40,978 bases of DNA, taken from an uncultured Collinsella sp. GTDB taxonomy: Bacteria > Actinomycetota > Coriobacteriia > Coriobacteriales > Coriobacteriaceae. The notes under the pieces were generated by a model, which worked only from the letters and a program-made list of their open reading frames with translations, was not told where the DNA came from and did not search any database. A program made the translations under genes and the position numbers. The stretch lies in assembly GCA_900548265.1 (NCBI GenBank), contig URKG01000018.1, positions 1 to 40,978 of the forward strand, read 5' to 3'. Shown piece after piece: positions 31,857 to 40,978 of this stretch (position 1 is the first letter of the stretch; the number at the start of each line of letters is the position of its first letter).

Positions 31857-31885
31857 TAGTCATTGGGGACGTTCTTAAATGACTA
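31857..31885. repeat. GGGAC-core palindrome over the permease stop codon
   Basis: TAGTCATT and AATGACTA pair around a loop holding GGGGACGTTCTT. The right arm includes the stop codon of the FtsX permease gene. The same unit occurs at 35366 onward and, diverged, near 23186. Confidence 0.8.
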
Positions 31886-34549
31886 TTCCTGCACCTTGAG
31901 GGCTTCGGCCAGGCTGACGCGCTTGATAGAGCGCGTGTGTAGCAGCGCCACGACCAGGTAGGTCGCAAAGCCAATGCCGACGCATGCAGCCATGGACCAA
32001 GCGGGCACATAGATCTCGATATTGCCGTTGTAGGCGAGCAGCATGGAGCGGAAGATGGCCGTGAGCGAGCCAATAATGACCGGCAGGCTCAGCACAAGCG
32101 ACGCCGCCACGCACAGCGTAATCGAGCGGATGTACAGATGCGAGATCTCGCCATCGCGATAGCCAAAGACTTTCATGTAGCTAATCGACCGGGCGCTATG
32201 GTCGATCACGGCCTTGGTCAGCAGGTACATAAACAGCAGGAAGATAAACACCGCAAGCCCAACCATCATGCCGATCATTTTGCTCATCATGCCGATGAAC
32301 TGGTCGCCCACGGCGCGCATGTCGTCGGGCGTGGTGTCGCCGGCAAAGTAACGAGCATCGAGGTCGAGCTTCTCGTCGCTCACATAGCCGTTAAAGTAGG
32401 CGGCGTCGTTGTCGAACAGCTCGTTAAAGTCGTCGATACTCATATAGATATTCATGTCCGACTTGGAGCCCCAGGCACAGTTCTTGCCCGCGTACTCAAA
32501 GGAATAATGCTCGCCCTCGTACTTGTCGCCGAGCGCGACCTTCTGGCCCTCGCTCCAGCCAAACTTATCGAGCAGACCGCCGCCAAAGACGACGCGTCCG
32601 TCGCCGACGTTGAGGTCTTTCCAATAGCGCGAATCGGATGAAATGCCGTAGACGGAAATCGTCTCCTCGCCATTTCCATCGCCGCGGTCGTATTGCAGCT
32701 GGTAGACGGCATATTTCTCGGCCTGTGCGATTGTGCTCGCGCCGTTGTCGGTCGTATTGACCGGGTGGATATCGTCGTTGTCAGTGTCGATCTTAGAGGC
32801 CTTGTCGATCAGGTCGATAGCCTCGTCGCGGTCGCAGCCGAGGGCATCGGCAAGATCATCAAGGCGCGCGTAGAGCGCATCCTTCTTGTCCTGGACCTTG
32901 GCGAGCGCGTCCCGCGCCGCGGCCAGGCTCTCGGCAGACGGAGATGCGGTTGCAGCATCGGCTGCCGCCTGCGCCGCATCGGCCGCATCGTCAAGCTCGT
33001 CATCGGCATCCTGGGCGGCGGAAAGCAGCGCGCCGTCAACCGACTGCAAGCGCTCGAGTGCCGACCACTGCTCGCGCTCCTCGGCGGTGCCCTCGAGTTC
33101 CAGCGGAGCCTTGAGCGTGTACTGGTGCTCGGCGACCAGGCTCGTCTCGAGGTTGTCCGCGTAGTGCGTCATCGTGGGCAGAATCGCCAGGCCAAAGAGC
33201 AGCAACAGCGAAGCAAACGCAATGCCTACGAAGAGCGTGGCGAAGTTGCCCAGGTTGCGCAGGAAGATGCGCAGGCGGAAGCGCGAGACAAAGCCCATGC
33301 GCTCCGGCAGCTGCAGGCCACGCTTGGTGCCCGATTTGCCGCTCGCCTCGTGACGAAGGAACTGCAACGGCGTCTTGCCCATCTTGCGAAGCAGGCCCAC
33401 CAGCGTGATGAGGATGAGCGCGGCGGCGGGAACCACGGCGCACTTCACAAAAATCTCCCAGCTCCAGTACACCTGGAAGGGCGGTAGGCTGTACGAACCG
33501 TAATAGAGGCTGCGCATGGGCTCAGTAAAGAACACAACGCCGAGTGCAGTGCCCAACAGCGCCGCGACCACGCCCACGATAGCGGGAAGCGCGAGGTAGT
33601 GCAGCACGATCTCGCGTCGACGATAGCCGCTGGCGAGCAGCGTGCCGATAATGGCGCTCTCCTCCTCGATGGTGGCGTCGGTAAGGACCACAAAGACAAA
33701 CGCCATGATCACGATGATGATGTCGAGCAACGTCATCCACATCGTGGAGTCGCCGTCTACGTCGTCGCGCGCGTAGCCAATGCCCTGGTTGGAATCGGCA
33801 TCGATAAGATCGTCAACGCGCGCATCGGCATCGGTCAGCGCCTCGACCATATCTTGCTCGGCGTCAATGCGGTCTGCAGTGGAGAGATCGCGATCAGCAA
33901 AGGTGAAGGAGTAGGTGTAGGCAGGTGCGCCACCGACATCCTCGAGCGCGGCAAAGCCGGCGTCGGTGACCTCGGCAACACCATAGGTGATGGTGTTCAC
34001 CGTAAAGTCCGAATTGTTGAGGAACAGCGCCTGGCTATCGGGCTGGGTCATGATGCCGCAGATGGTGTAGGTGCGGCCCTCAAGCTCGACCTTATCGCCC
34101 ACGGCGAGATCGTTGTTGGTGGCGAAGACACGGTCGATTGCCACCTCATCGTCCGTCTTGGGCTGCCTGCCCTCACAGTAGGACGCGATATCGACCTTGG
34201 TGCGGTGCGCATAGGTGCGCAGTGTGCGCTTGGTGCCGTCGTCGCCGGCGGACTTTTTGATGATGGCGTCGATGGAGAAATTCTTGTAGAGCGTGACACC
34301 GCCGACGTCGCCGGCTGCATCCTCGGCGGCCTTGAGCTGGTCTTTGGTGGCCTCGAAGGAGGTGGTCACGCGGCCGTCCTCAATCGTGTACGCATCGCGC
34401 ATGTCGTCGATAAGGCAACCGATGGAATGCGCCGCGAGCAAAAAGCCCGAGGTAAGGGCGATGCTTCCGCACATAAGCAAAAAGATGCCCAGGTACTTGC
34501 CGATATTGCGGCGCAGCTCGCGCGGGAGACGTTTTGCGAGAGGTGTCAT
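31883..34549 (-). CDS. Large FtsX-domain ABC permease
   Basis: This 888-aa membrane protein has an N-terminal membrane segment (~20-45), a large extracellular domain (~46-270), an FtsX block of three segments (~275-400), a further segment near 435, a second extracellular region with an Ala/Asp/Glu-rich coiled coil (~510-590), and a final FtsX block (~770-880). It fits the long MacB/FtsX-type permeases of Gram-positive bacteria that work with a LolD-like ATPase on lipids, peptides or envelope stress. The ATPase is encoded eight bases upstream. I use the ATG at 34549; a TTG at 34564 would overlap the ATPase. The stop codon is inside a palindromic repeat. Confidence 0.88.
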   Translation of the reverse strand: MTPLAKRLPRELRRNIGKYLGIFLLMCGSIALTSGFLLAAHSIGCLIDDMRDAYTIEDGRVTTSFEATKDQLKAAEDAAGDVGGVTLYKNFSIDAIIKKSAGDDGTKRTLRTYAHRTKVDIASYCEGRQPKTDDEVAIDRVFATNNDLAVGDKVELEGRTYTICGIMTQPDSQALFLNNSDFTVNTITYGVAEVTDAGFAALEDVGGAPAYTYSFTFADRDLSTADRIDAEQDMVEALTDADARVDDLIDADSNQGIGYARDDVDGDSTMWMTLLDIIIVIMAFVFVVLTDATIEEESAIIGTLLASGYRRREIVLHYLALPAIVGVVAALLGTALGVVFFTEPMRSLYYGSYSLPPFQVYWSWEIFVKCAVVPAAALILITLVGLLRKMGKTPLQFLRHEASGKSGTKRGLQLPERMGFVSRFRLRIFLRNLGNFATLFVGIAFASLLLLFGLAILPTMTHYADNLETSLVAEHQYTLKAPLELEGTAEEREQWSALERLQSVDGALLSAAQDADDELDDAADAAQAAADAATASPSAESLAAARDALAKVQDKKDALYARLDDLADALGCDRDEAIDLIDKASKIDTDNDDIHPVNTTDNGASTIAQAEKYAVYQLQYDRGDGNGEETISVYGISSDSRYWKDLNVGDGRVVFGGGLLDKFGWSEGQKVALGDKYEGEHYSFEYAGKNCAWGSKSDMNIYMSIDDFNELFDNDAAYFNGYVSDEKLDLDARYFAGDTTPDDMRAVGDQFIGMMSKMIGMMVGLAVFIFLLFMYLLTKAVIDHSARSISYMKVFGYRDGEISHLYIRSITLCVAASLVLSLPVIIGSLTAIFRSMLLAYNGNIEIYVPAWSMAACVGIGFATYLVVALLHTRSIKRVSLAEALKVQE

Positions 34550-34557
34550 GGCGCCGC

Positions 34558-35271
<714 letters not shown>

Positions 35272-35312
35272 GGTATCCCCCATTGTTAGCCTCGTACTAC
35301 TTTATGAACGTA

Positions 35313-35340
35313 ATAGTAAACCTTGGCGAACTATTTTGAA
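35313..35340 (-). promoter_or_regulatory. Promoter of the MacB/FtsX-type operon
   Basis: Minus-strand TTCAAA (35335-35340), 16-base spacer, TACTAT (35313-35318), about 40 bases before the ATPase start. No operator palindrome was recognised. Confidence 0.5.
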
Positions 35341-35362
35341 GCGAGGCCTGGGATTTATTTCA

Positions 35363-35569
35363 GACTAGTCATTGGGGACGTTCTTAAATGACTAGTCGCA
35401 AGGGACACTCTTTCGCCACCCGACAGCTGGGGACAGTCCTTGGCAACCCGACCGGCAAGCCGGCGGTTCGGCAAAGACTGTCCCCGATGACTAGTCGTTT
35501 AAGTCTGTCCCCAATGACCACTCTTGGTCGTTTAAGTCTGTCCCCAATGAGTACCCAATGACTAGGTGG
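35363..35569. repeat. Array of GTCCC-core palindromic units
   Basis: Consecutive units: a perfect 11-bp hairpin GACTAGTCATT/AATGACTAGTC with loop GGGGACGTTCTT (35363-35397), AGGGACACTC (35401-35410), a long hairpin from GGGGACAGTC to GACTGTCCCC (35429-35485), then two copies of CGTTTAAGTCTGTCCCC (~35496 and ~35529). It fills the space between the two ABC operons and ends at the stop codon of the ABC-2 permease. Confidence 0.88.
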
Positions 35570-36607
35570 CTAGGCATGGGATTTGGTGCGCGAGAGTGCT
35601 AGGCCTACGGCGGCGATGGCCACGGCAAAGAGTGCCGTGACGCCCAGATCGCAGGCGATGTCGCCCAGCACGGTGGACGTCAGGTCCGCGGCGAGTGCCT
35701 TGCTGATCGCGTCGTTCACCCAATATGTCGGCACAAAATGCGCCACCGTCTGCACGGCCGGGCCCATCAGCGACAGGGGCATCCAGGCGCCGCCCAAAAA
35801 CGTCATGAGCATGCCGAGCAGGTTGCCCACGCCGTTGAGCAGCTCCTCGCGCGCACCCAGGCTCGAAAGGGCAAAGCCAACGGCCAGCGGCGTGCACGCC
35901 AGGGCAAACGTCGCCGCCAGCGCCAGACACACACGACCCACGCCGACCTCGGCGACCGCACCGGCAAAGCCCACGACGCCCATCATGCTCGATACAAACC
36001 AGATACAGACGGTGAGCACGGCGGCGGCTGTCGAGTCAACCTTGACCTGCTCGATCTCGACCTTGGCGCGCTTTGCAGCCGCATGCTCGGCGGCCTTGGC
36101 GACATCGCCGTCGGAGGCAGCGGGTTCAAGTGCCGCCGCAGCACCCGCGAGTGAGACCCACCGCGAGGCCTCGGCAGATGAAAGCGCCGCCGCCATGGTA
36201 CCGGCGCCGTAGGTCACATCGAGCTTGGGCAGAGACTCCCCCGCGCGGGCAGCTGCAATGAGGTCGCCCTCAAACCCCTCCGGGATAAAGAATACGCAGT
36301 CGGCGCTGCCCTTGGCGCTGTTGCTCTTGGCGAGCGCATCCGCAAGGTCGTAGGTGTCGCCGCCGACGCCCGTGACCAGCTCAAAACGAGAACCCAGATG
36401 CTTGGTAAGCGCCCGCGAAAGGTCGCTATTGTCGCGGTCGACCACGATCACGTTGGTGTCGTAGGGCTTGTACTCGGTAAGCTGCGACGAGTTCCAGCTC
36501 ACCGAGGCCGCGATGAACACGCCCATGAGCGAGATGAACACCGTATAGATGAGCAGGTAGAACGGGTGCGCCAGCGCCATGCGAAGCGCGGTCTTAAAGG
36601 TGCTCAT
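35570..36607 (-). CDS. ABC-2 type permease, second subunit
   Basis: This 345-aa membrane protein has one segment near the N-terminus (~17-38), a large extracellular region (~40-190) and five segments toward the C-terminus (~205-340), the build of ABC-2 exporters such as YhgE/DrrB-like proteins. Its ATG at 36607 with AAGGAG five bases upstream overlaps the end of the preceding permease gene by 14 bases, indicating coupled translation and a heterodimeric exporter. The substrate cannot be inferred. Confidence 0.88.
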   Translation of the reverse strand: MSTFKTALRMALAHPFYLLIYTVFISLMGVFIAASVSWNSSQLTEYKPYDTNVIVVDRDNSDLSRALTKHLGSRFELVTGVGGDTYDLADALAKSNSAKGSADCVFFIPEGFEGDLIAAARAGESLPKLDVTYGAGTMAAALSSAEASRWVSLAGAAAALEPAASDGDVAKAAEHAAAKRAKVEIEQVKVDSTAAAVLTVCIWFVSSMMGVVGFAGAVAEVGVGRVCLALAATFALACTPLAVGFALSSLGAREELLNGVGNLLGMLMTFLGGAWMPLSLMGPAVQTVAHFVPTYWVNDAISKALAADLTSTVLGDIACDLGVTALFAVAIAAVGLALSRTKSHA

Positions 36608-37781
36608 AGCGGCTCCTTCCAAAGATCAGCGTAGCGGCGGCGACAAACACCAGGGCCATCAGGACGAGCGCGCCGGCGCGGACGGCGAAGGGCCCCAGGT
36701 CCTCAAAGAAATACAGGCGATTGAACATGTCGCAGATGAGCTTGACGGGGTTGAGCCAGCACTCGGCCGGGCAGGCGCGGGCGACATCGTCGGCAAGCGC
36801 CATCGCCGGCTCGCCGTAGAGGCCGGCGAACAGGGCGCACGTGGTGGCAAAGCCCGTTAGGATGCCCGACTTGGACGCCTTGCCGCCCTTAACGGGAAGC
36901 GTGCCCACAAAGAGTCCCAAGCCCGTGGCGGCAAGCGCGGAAGCGGCACCGCCCACCAGACACAGCCCCTCGCGCCCGCCAAAGTCGACGCCCACGACCA
37001 GGCGCACGTAGCCAATCGCGATCGTCATCGAGGCAAAGGAGACCAGCCACGAGCCCACAAAGATGCCAGCCAGCGACGCCGTCTTGGAAAGACCGCCCAC
37101 GCAGCGACGTGCGCCGAGGCCCGACAGATTGGGCTGCAGATCGACGACGCTCAAGGCGGCAAACTCGGCAGACATCATCGCGACCAGGCCAAAGAGCGCG
37201 TAGTAGTAGATAACCGTGCCATCGGGCGTTGTGCGTGTCAGGCTTACGCGGCGGGTGCCGCCCTCGAGCGACAGGGCGCGCGCAACAGCCTCCGGGTCGG
37301 CGAGCGCCGCCGGGTTGTCTTGGGCAATCTGGGACATGAGCTCGGCATTTTGCGTATACGAGCTTGCCACCGTCTCCAGAATGCTGCGGTCGGTGAGCAC
37401 CGACGACGCACGTGAGTTGTCATAGCTCGAAAGCAGCGTGAGCCTGGGCGTGCCCGCGTCGTCGACCGTATAGATGCCCGCGACCTCGCCGGCCTTGAGC
37501 GCACGGCTCGCATCGGCTGCGTCGTCGCACTCGTGGATCTCGAGCAGCTGGTCGTCGCTCTCCTTGGCAAGCGACGTCGCCACGTCCTTAAAGGTCGAGG
37601 CGTCCCAGGCCTCGTCCGCCACGACGGCAACCGGCACCGGATCGACCGTGCCGTCGGAGCTGAGGTTCGCAAACATAAACATGAACATCGTGGAAAGCGC
37701 GACGGGAAAGACCGCGCCCCAAACCCATGTGCTCGGCCGGCGCAGCAGCGCCTTAACCGTGGTGATGATGGTGTTGAACAT
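36594..37781 (-). CDS. ABC-2 type permease, first subunit
   Basis: This 395-aa protein has the same build as its downstream partner: a first membrane segment (~17-38), an extracellular region (~40-195) and five to six C-terminal segments (~200-390). It would pair with it and with the ATPase encoded nine bases upstream. The ATG follows AGGGGG. Exporters of this type remove drugs, peptides or lipids; nothing in the sequence narrows that. Confidence 0.88.
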   Translation of the reverse strand: MFNTIITTVKALLRRPSTWVWGAVFPVALSTMFMFMFANLSSDGTVDPVPVAVVADEAWDASTFKDVATSLAKESDDQLLEIHECDDAADASRALKAGEVAGIYTVDDAGTPRLTLLSSYDNSRASSVLTDRSILETVASSYTQNAELMSQIAQDNPAALADPEAVARALSLEGGTRRVSLTRTTPDGTVIYYYALFGLVAMMSAEFAALSVVDLQPNLSGLGARRCVGGLSKTASLAGIFVGSWLVSFASMTIAIGYVRLVVGVDFGGREGLCLVGGAASALAATGLGLFVGTLPVKGGKASKSGILTGFATTCALFAGLYGEPAMALADDVARACPAECWLNPVKLICDMFNRLYFFEDLGPFAVRAGALVLMALVFVAAATLIFGRSRYEHL

Positions 37782-37790
37782 GACTGCCCC

Positions 37791-38729
37791 CTAGTCGCGC
37801 AGCTCGCGGCCGGTGATCTCGAGGAACACGTCGTTGAGGGTCGGTGGCTCGCTCCACACGCGGCCGAGCGCAACGTCGGCAGCGCGCAGCGTGTCGAGAA
37901 TGTCGACCAGGTTGTGCGGGCTCGCCTCGCAGGTGCAGACGAGCTCGCCGCCGGACAGCTCGACGCTGAGCACGTGCTCGAGGGCGCGCAGTCGCTCGAC
38001 CGTGGCGGGCTCGACGGCGCCCACCTCGACGGTCACGCGCTCGCCCATCTGAATCATTCGCTTGAGCTCGTCGTTGGTACCCTGCGCCAGCACGCGCCCG
38101 CCGTCCATAATCATGATGCGGCTGCAGATCTGCTCGACTTCCTCCATGTAATGGCTGGTATACACCACCGTGGCGCCCTCGTCGCGCAGGCGGCAGATGC
38201 CCTCCAGGATGGCGTTGCGGCTCTGCGGGTCGACCGCCACCGTGGGCTCGTCAAAAAAGATAAGCTCGGGCTTGTGCGCGATACCGCAGGCAATGTTGAG
38301 GCGACGCGCCAGGCCACCCGAGAGCTTGCCGGGGCGGAACTTGGTAAAGTCGCCCAGCCCGACAAAGTCGATCGCCTCGTCCACCAGCGCGCGGCGGCGC
38401 TTGCGGTCGTTGACGTAGAGGCTGCAGAAATAGTCAATGTTCTCGCGCACCGTGAGCTCGTCGAATACCGCCACCTGCTGCGGCACCACGCCGATGCGGC
38501 GCTTGAGGTCGTAGCGGGCGGGTGTCATGGGCTCGCCGAACAGCTCGATGGTGCCCTTGTCGTAAGCGAGCAGCTGCAAAATGCAGTTGATGGACGTGGT
38601 CTTGCCCGAGCCGTTGGGTCCGAGCAGGCCAAAGATCTCGCCGGGGGCGATGCTCAGGTTAAAGTGGTCGAGCGCGATAAGATCGTCGTAGCGCTTGACG
38701 AGGTTTTCGACGTGGACGATGTCTGTCAT
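37791..38729 (-). CDS. ABC-2 exporter ATPase (DrrA-like)
   Basis: This 312-aa ATPase has Walker A LLGPNGSGKTT (~36-46), signature KLSGGLARRLN (~134-144), Walker B LIFFDEPTVAVD (~155-166) and the His in VYTSHYMEE. The C-terminal ~90 residues form the extra domain typical of DrrA/CcmA-type exporter ATPases. It is the first gene of an ATPase-permease-permease operon and is divergent from a two-component system, the usual context for inducible drug or antimicrobial peptide export. Confidence 0.95.
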   Translation of the reverse strand: MTDIVHVENLVKRYDDLIALDHFNLSIAPGEIFGLLGPNGSGKTTSINCILQLLAYDKGTIELFGEPMTPARYDLKRRIGVVPQQVAVFDELTVRENIDYFCSLYVNDRKRRRALVDEAIDFVGLGDFTKFRPGKLSGGLARRLNIACGIAHKPELIFFDEPTVAVDPQSRNAILEGICRLRDEGATVVYTSHYMEEVEQICSRIMIMDGGRVLAQGTNDELKRMIQMGERVTVEVGAVEPATVERLRALEHVLSVELSGGELVCTCEASPHNLVDILDTLRAADVALGRVWSEPPTLNDVFLEITGRELRD

Positions 38730-38939
38730 GAGGCGGCCCTTCTGTTGATTGCGGCCCGGTACGATTGCATCATCGCAGGAGCCGCCGGCGCGCGCCAGTG
38801 AGCTTTGTCACGAGTGCGAGGGGGCGGAGGCGAAACCCCCGCTCGCGCGAGCGATCGTCCCCGCTTTGCCGCGCGGGAGGAATGTCACAGTTGCGCAGGC
38901 AGCCCCTCCACCACGCGCGGCTTCGCGTACAATACCCGT
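38730..38939. promoter_or_regulatory. Divergent control region between exporter and two-component system
   Basis: This 210-bp gap holds both promoters. Two similar sites, TGTCACGAGTGCGAG (38806-38820) and TGTCACAGTTGCGCAG (38883-38898), are candidate response-regulator sites 77 bp apart. A GC hairpin (GCGAGGGGG with CCCCCGCTCGC, 38815-38848) lies between them. TACAAT (38928-38933) lies just before the kinase start. Confidence 0.5.
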
Positions 38940-40085
38940 ATGAACAGGCTTTTCGACAAATCGATCGTGCTGGCGTGCTGTATTGCGGCCGCCACGGGCC
39001 TTGCTGTGGACGCTTGCCTGGTCGCGGCGTTTTGCCTTGGAGTTATCGCCACCTCGCTGGCCGAGGTCGCACAGGGAGAACGCACGCGCCGCACAAGCAA
39101 GGCCGCGAGTTACGTTTACATCATCGCGGCCGTCTTCATACCGCCGTTTGTGCCGTTTGCACCTCTCGCCCTCTATGACATCGCGCGACGCGTGCGCCGC
39201 GAGCACGCCTGGATCGCACTGAGCATTGGCTCCGTCTTTACCTTTGCGCTTGTCGCGGACCTTCGCGCCGACGAGCTCACCGCCCGAACGCTCCTGCTGA
39301 CCGCCATCCTTTCGGTTGCCGCCACCTTGTTATCGCTACGTACCGCCCAGTTGGAACGCGAACAGCAGCGCATGCGCCGTATCCGCGACGAGCTGCAAGA
39401 ACGAGCTCTGGCGCTCGAGGCGCGCAACCGTGACCTCGCCGATCGCCAGGACTACGAAGTCGAACTCGCGACGCTCGCCGAACGCGCCCGCATCGCGCGC
39501 GAGATCCACGATAACGTCGGGCACCAACTGACGCGCGCCTCACTGCAGACCGAAGCCCTGCGCGTGGTCCACGCCGACGAGCCCGGCGTCGCCGCCGATT
39601 TCGCCGACGTCAAACGCACGGTTGACGAGGCGCTTCAGCTTGTGCGCACCAGCGTCCACGCACTCAACGACAACGCCGTCGACCTTTCCGTGCAGCTCGA
39701 ACGCATTGTTGAAGGCGCGCGCTCGGACGGCGGCCCGCAGATTGAGCTTGAAGTTATGACCGAACATGCGCCCGCAAATGTCGCGAACTGCTTTGCGGCG
39801 GTCCTGCGCGAGGCGCTCTCCAACACCATGCGCCACGCTTGCGCCCATGCTGTCACCGTACGATGCATGGAGCATCCGTCGTTTTACCAGCTCATCGTTA
39901 CCGACGATGGCGTGGGCGGGGTCCAAGCAATCGGCCGTGGCGCCGCGGAGGGCATGGGGCTCGCCTCCATGCGCGAGCGCATCGAGGCGCTTGGCGGCAC
40001 CTTCACCGCCGGTCCGCGCGCCGGCGTCGGCGGCTGGCGCGTGTTTGCCACCGTTCCCAAACAGCAAGGAGATGAGGACCGATGA
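38940..40085 (+). CDS. NarL-type sensor histidine kinase
   Basis: This 381-aa kinase has four to five membrane segments in the first ~135 residues with almost no extracellular loop, a coiled coil (~138-175), a HisKA_3 domain with phospho-acceptor H190 in AREIHDNVGHQL, and an HATPase domain (EALSNTMRHA, TDDGVGG, GMGLASMRERI). This is the DesK/LiaS-like intramembrane-sensing type. The chosen ATG has no ribosome site: TACAAT ends six bases upstream, so the message is probably leaderless. The gene overlaps the regulator gene by four bases (ATGA). It likely senses stress on the membrane or the exporter substrate. Confidence 0.93.
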   Translation: MNRLFDKSIVLACCIAAATGLAVDACLVAAFCLGVIATSLAEVAQGERTRRTSKAASYVYIIAAVFIPPFVPFAPLALYDIARRVRREHAWIALSIGSVFTFALVADLRADELTARTLLLTAILSVAATLLSLRTAQLEREQQRMRRIRDELQERALALEARNRDLADRQDYEVELATLAERARIAREIHDNVGHQLTRASLQTEALRVVHADEPGVAADFADVKRTVDEALQLVRTSVHALNDNAVDLSVQLERIVEGARSDGGPQIELEVMTEHAPANVANCFAAVLREALSNTMRHACAHAVTVRCMEHPSFYQLIVTDDGVGGVQAIGRGAAEGMGLASMRERIEALGGTFTAGPRAGVGGWRVFATVPKQQGDEDR

Positions 40086-40711
40086 GGCTCATCGTTGTCG
40101 ACGACGACCGCTCGGTGGTCGATTCGCTCAAGATTATCCTGGGCGCCCAGCCGCAGATCGAGGTGGTGGGCACCGGCGCCAACGGCAACGATGCGGTGGC
40201 GCTCTACGCCGAGCACGCACCCGATATCGCACTGCTCGACATTCAGATGCCGGAGCGCGACGGCCTTTCGGCGGCACGCGAGATCCTCGAGCGCGACCCT
40301 GCGGCGCGCGTGGTGTTCCTGACGACATTCTCGGATGACGAGTACATTGTGTCGGCGCTCAAACTGGGTGCCCGCGGCTATCTGATCAAAACCGATGTCG
40401 CCGCCATTCCGCCAGCGTTGGCACAGGTCATGGACGGCAAACGCGTGCTCGAGGGTAAGGCGATCGAGGATATCAACTTTGATGGGGCGGACGTCGAGGC
40501 CGCCGCGACCCGCCGGCCCGCGGCATTTGTCAGCCTAACCGACCGCGAGTTCGAAGTCGCCGAGCTCATCGCCCGCGGCCTCGACAACAAGGAGATTGCC
40601 GCCACCGCCTATATGGGCGAAGGCACCGTGCGCAACCACATCAGCTCGATCCTTGCCAAAATGGGTCTGCGCAACCGCACGCAGATCGCCATCGCCTACC
40701 TGCGGGGGTAA
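40082..40711 (+). CDS. NarL/FixJ-family response regulator
   Basis: This 209-aa regulator has a receiver domain (~1-120) with acidic residues D7-D9, phospho-acceptor D53 in LLDIQMPERDG and the conserved Lys in LIKTD, then a LuxR-type helix-turn-helix (~145-205, LTDREFEVAELIARGLDNKEIA). Its start overlaps the kinase stop (ATGA), so the two are coupled. The divergent ABC-2 exporter operon is the most likely target, with paired sites in the shared control region. Confidence 0.95.
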   Translation: MRLIVVDDDRSVVDSLKIILGAQPQIEVVGTGANGNDAVALYAEHAPDIALLDIQMPERDGLSAAREILERDPAARVVFLTTFSDDEYIVSALKLGARGYLIKTDVAAIPPALAQVMDGKRVLEGKAIEDINFDGADVEAAATRRPAAFVSLTDREFEVAELIARGLDNKEIAATAYMGEGTVRNHISSILAKMGLRNRTQIAIAYLRG

Positions 40712-40771
40712 TTGCCCGAAGACCGACCGCCCCGGCAAAGAAAAATAGCTGCTACCGATTTAATGCCATTT
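40712..40771. other. Gap after the response regulator gene
   Basis: Sixty bases with no gene, palindrome or T-run that I can support, leading into inverted repeat element 3. Confidence 0.4.
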
Positions 40772-40925
40772 CAAAACTATGCCGGATTACGGGGCAAAAG
40801 TCGGAGCCCTCATCCATACCTTCATTTTTTCAAAAACAGCAAGCAGTCTACCTGCGGTTTTGGTTTTGCAATTTACCGTATGGTCGGAGGTTCGCTATCC
40901 AGCCCCGTAATCCGGCATAGTTTTG
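40772..40925. repeat. Long-armed inverted repeat element 3
   Basis: Arms 40772-40795 and 40902-40925 are 24 bases long and perfectly complementary (starting CAAAACTATGCCGGATTACG). They enclose 106 nt, within which CCATAC and GTATGG can pair. No gene is inside. After it, CCGCGC-GCTCAT-GCGCGG and a GC stretch ending in ATTTTTGC may form a terminator at the right edge. Confidence 0.92.
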
Positions 40926-40978
40926 TTCGTGGCAGCCTAACCGCGCGCTCATGCGCGGGGCCGGCGGGGCATTTTTGC

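Noticed and set aside
35363..35569. CRISPR-like array
   Set aside because: The repeated units are short palindromes of unequal length and spacing with no unique spacers of constant size and no cas genes.

Overview
The window looks like chromosomal DNA of a Coriobacteriia gut actinobacterium, most likely Collinsella. It is GC-rich, most genes have strong AGGAG-type ribosome binding sites, and the gene set (several GH1 phospho-glycosidases, PTS, split transketolase, DUF4867, NRAMP-related transporter) fits. This assignment is inferred from content, since no rRNA or tRNA gene was seen. Thirty-three protein-coding genes are called, 28 of them on the minus strand, plus one gene remnant.

Region 1 (1-16,900) is mainly carbohydrate and nucleoside use. 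It holds a GH1 phospho-beta-glucosidase; an orphan AAA ATPase placed between two ~170-bp direct repeats; a DUF4867 gene and luxS; a LacI-controlled operon (fucose-isomerase-like protein, transketolase N and C halves, FGGY kinase) that would isomerise, phosphorylate and split a sugar; and a bgl-type operon (BglG/LicT antiterminator, EIIBC, second GH1) with a RAT/terminator leader and another RAT-like site inside the operon. An rbsK-nucleoside hydrolase pair follows.

Region 2 (17,000-30,300) is envelope and ion homeostasis. It holds an OatA-like peptidoglycan O-acetyltransferase; an NRAMP-related transporter in an operon with a PRC/MgtE_N/CBS membrane protein behind a long structured leader; a polysaccharide-deacetylase fold protein whose metal-binding and catalytic His residues are replaced; PRC-barrel and YtxH proteins; a protein resembling the cyanophycin synthetase N-terminal domain; CorC/HlyC and hemolysin III membrane proteins; and an alpha/beta hydrolase behind a promoter with two matching palindromes.

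Region 3 (30,300-40,978) holds a DUF362 ferredoxin-like protein, a MacB/LolD-type ABC ATPase with a large FtsX permease, an ABC-2 exporter (ATPase and two permeases), and a divergently transcribed NarL-type two-component system that probably controls the exporter.

The gaps are rich in structure. There are three long-armed inverted-repeat elements (arms of 21-32 bp around 90-167 nt), and a family of palindromes built on GGGAC/GTCCC, several of which abut or overlap stop codons. The best candidates for undescribed biology are the tandem and intra-operon RAT sites, the leader with mutually exclusive helices upstream of the putative Mg/Mn transport operon, the isomerase/kinase/split-transketolase pathway of unknown substrate, and the long-armed inverted repeats.
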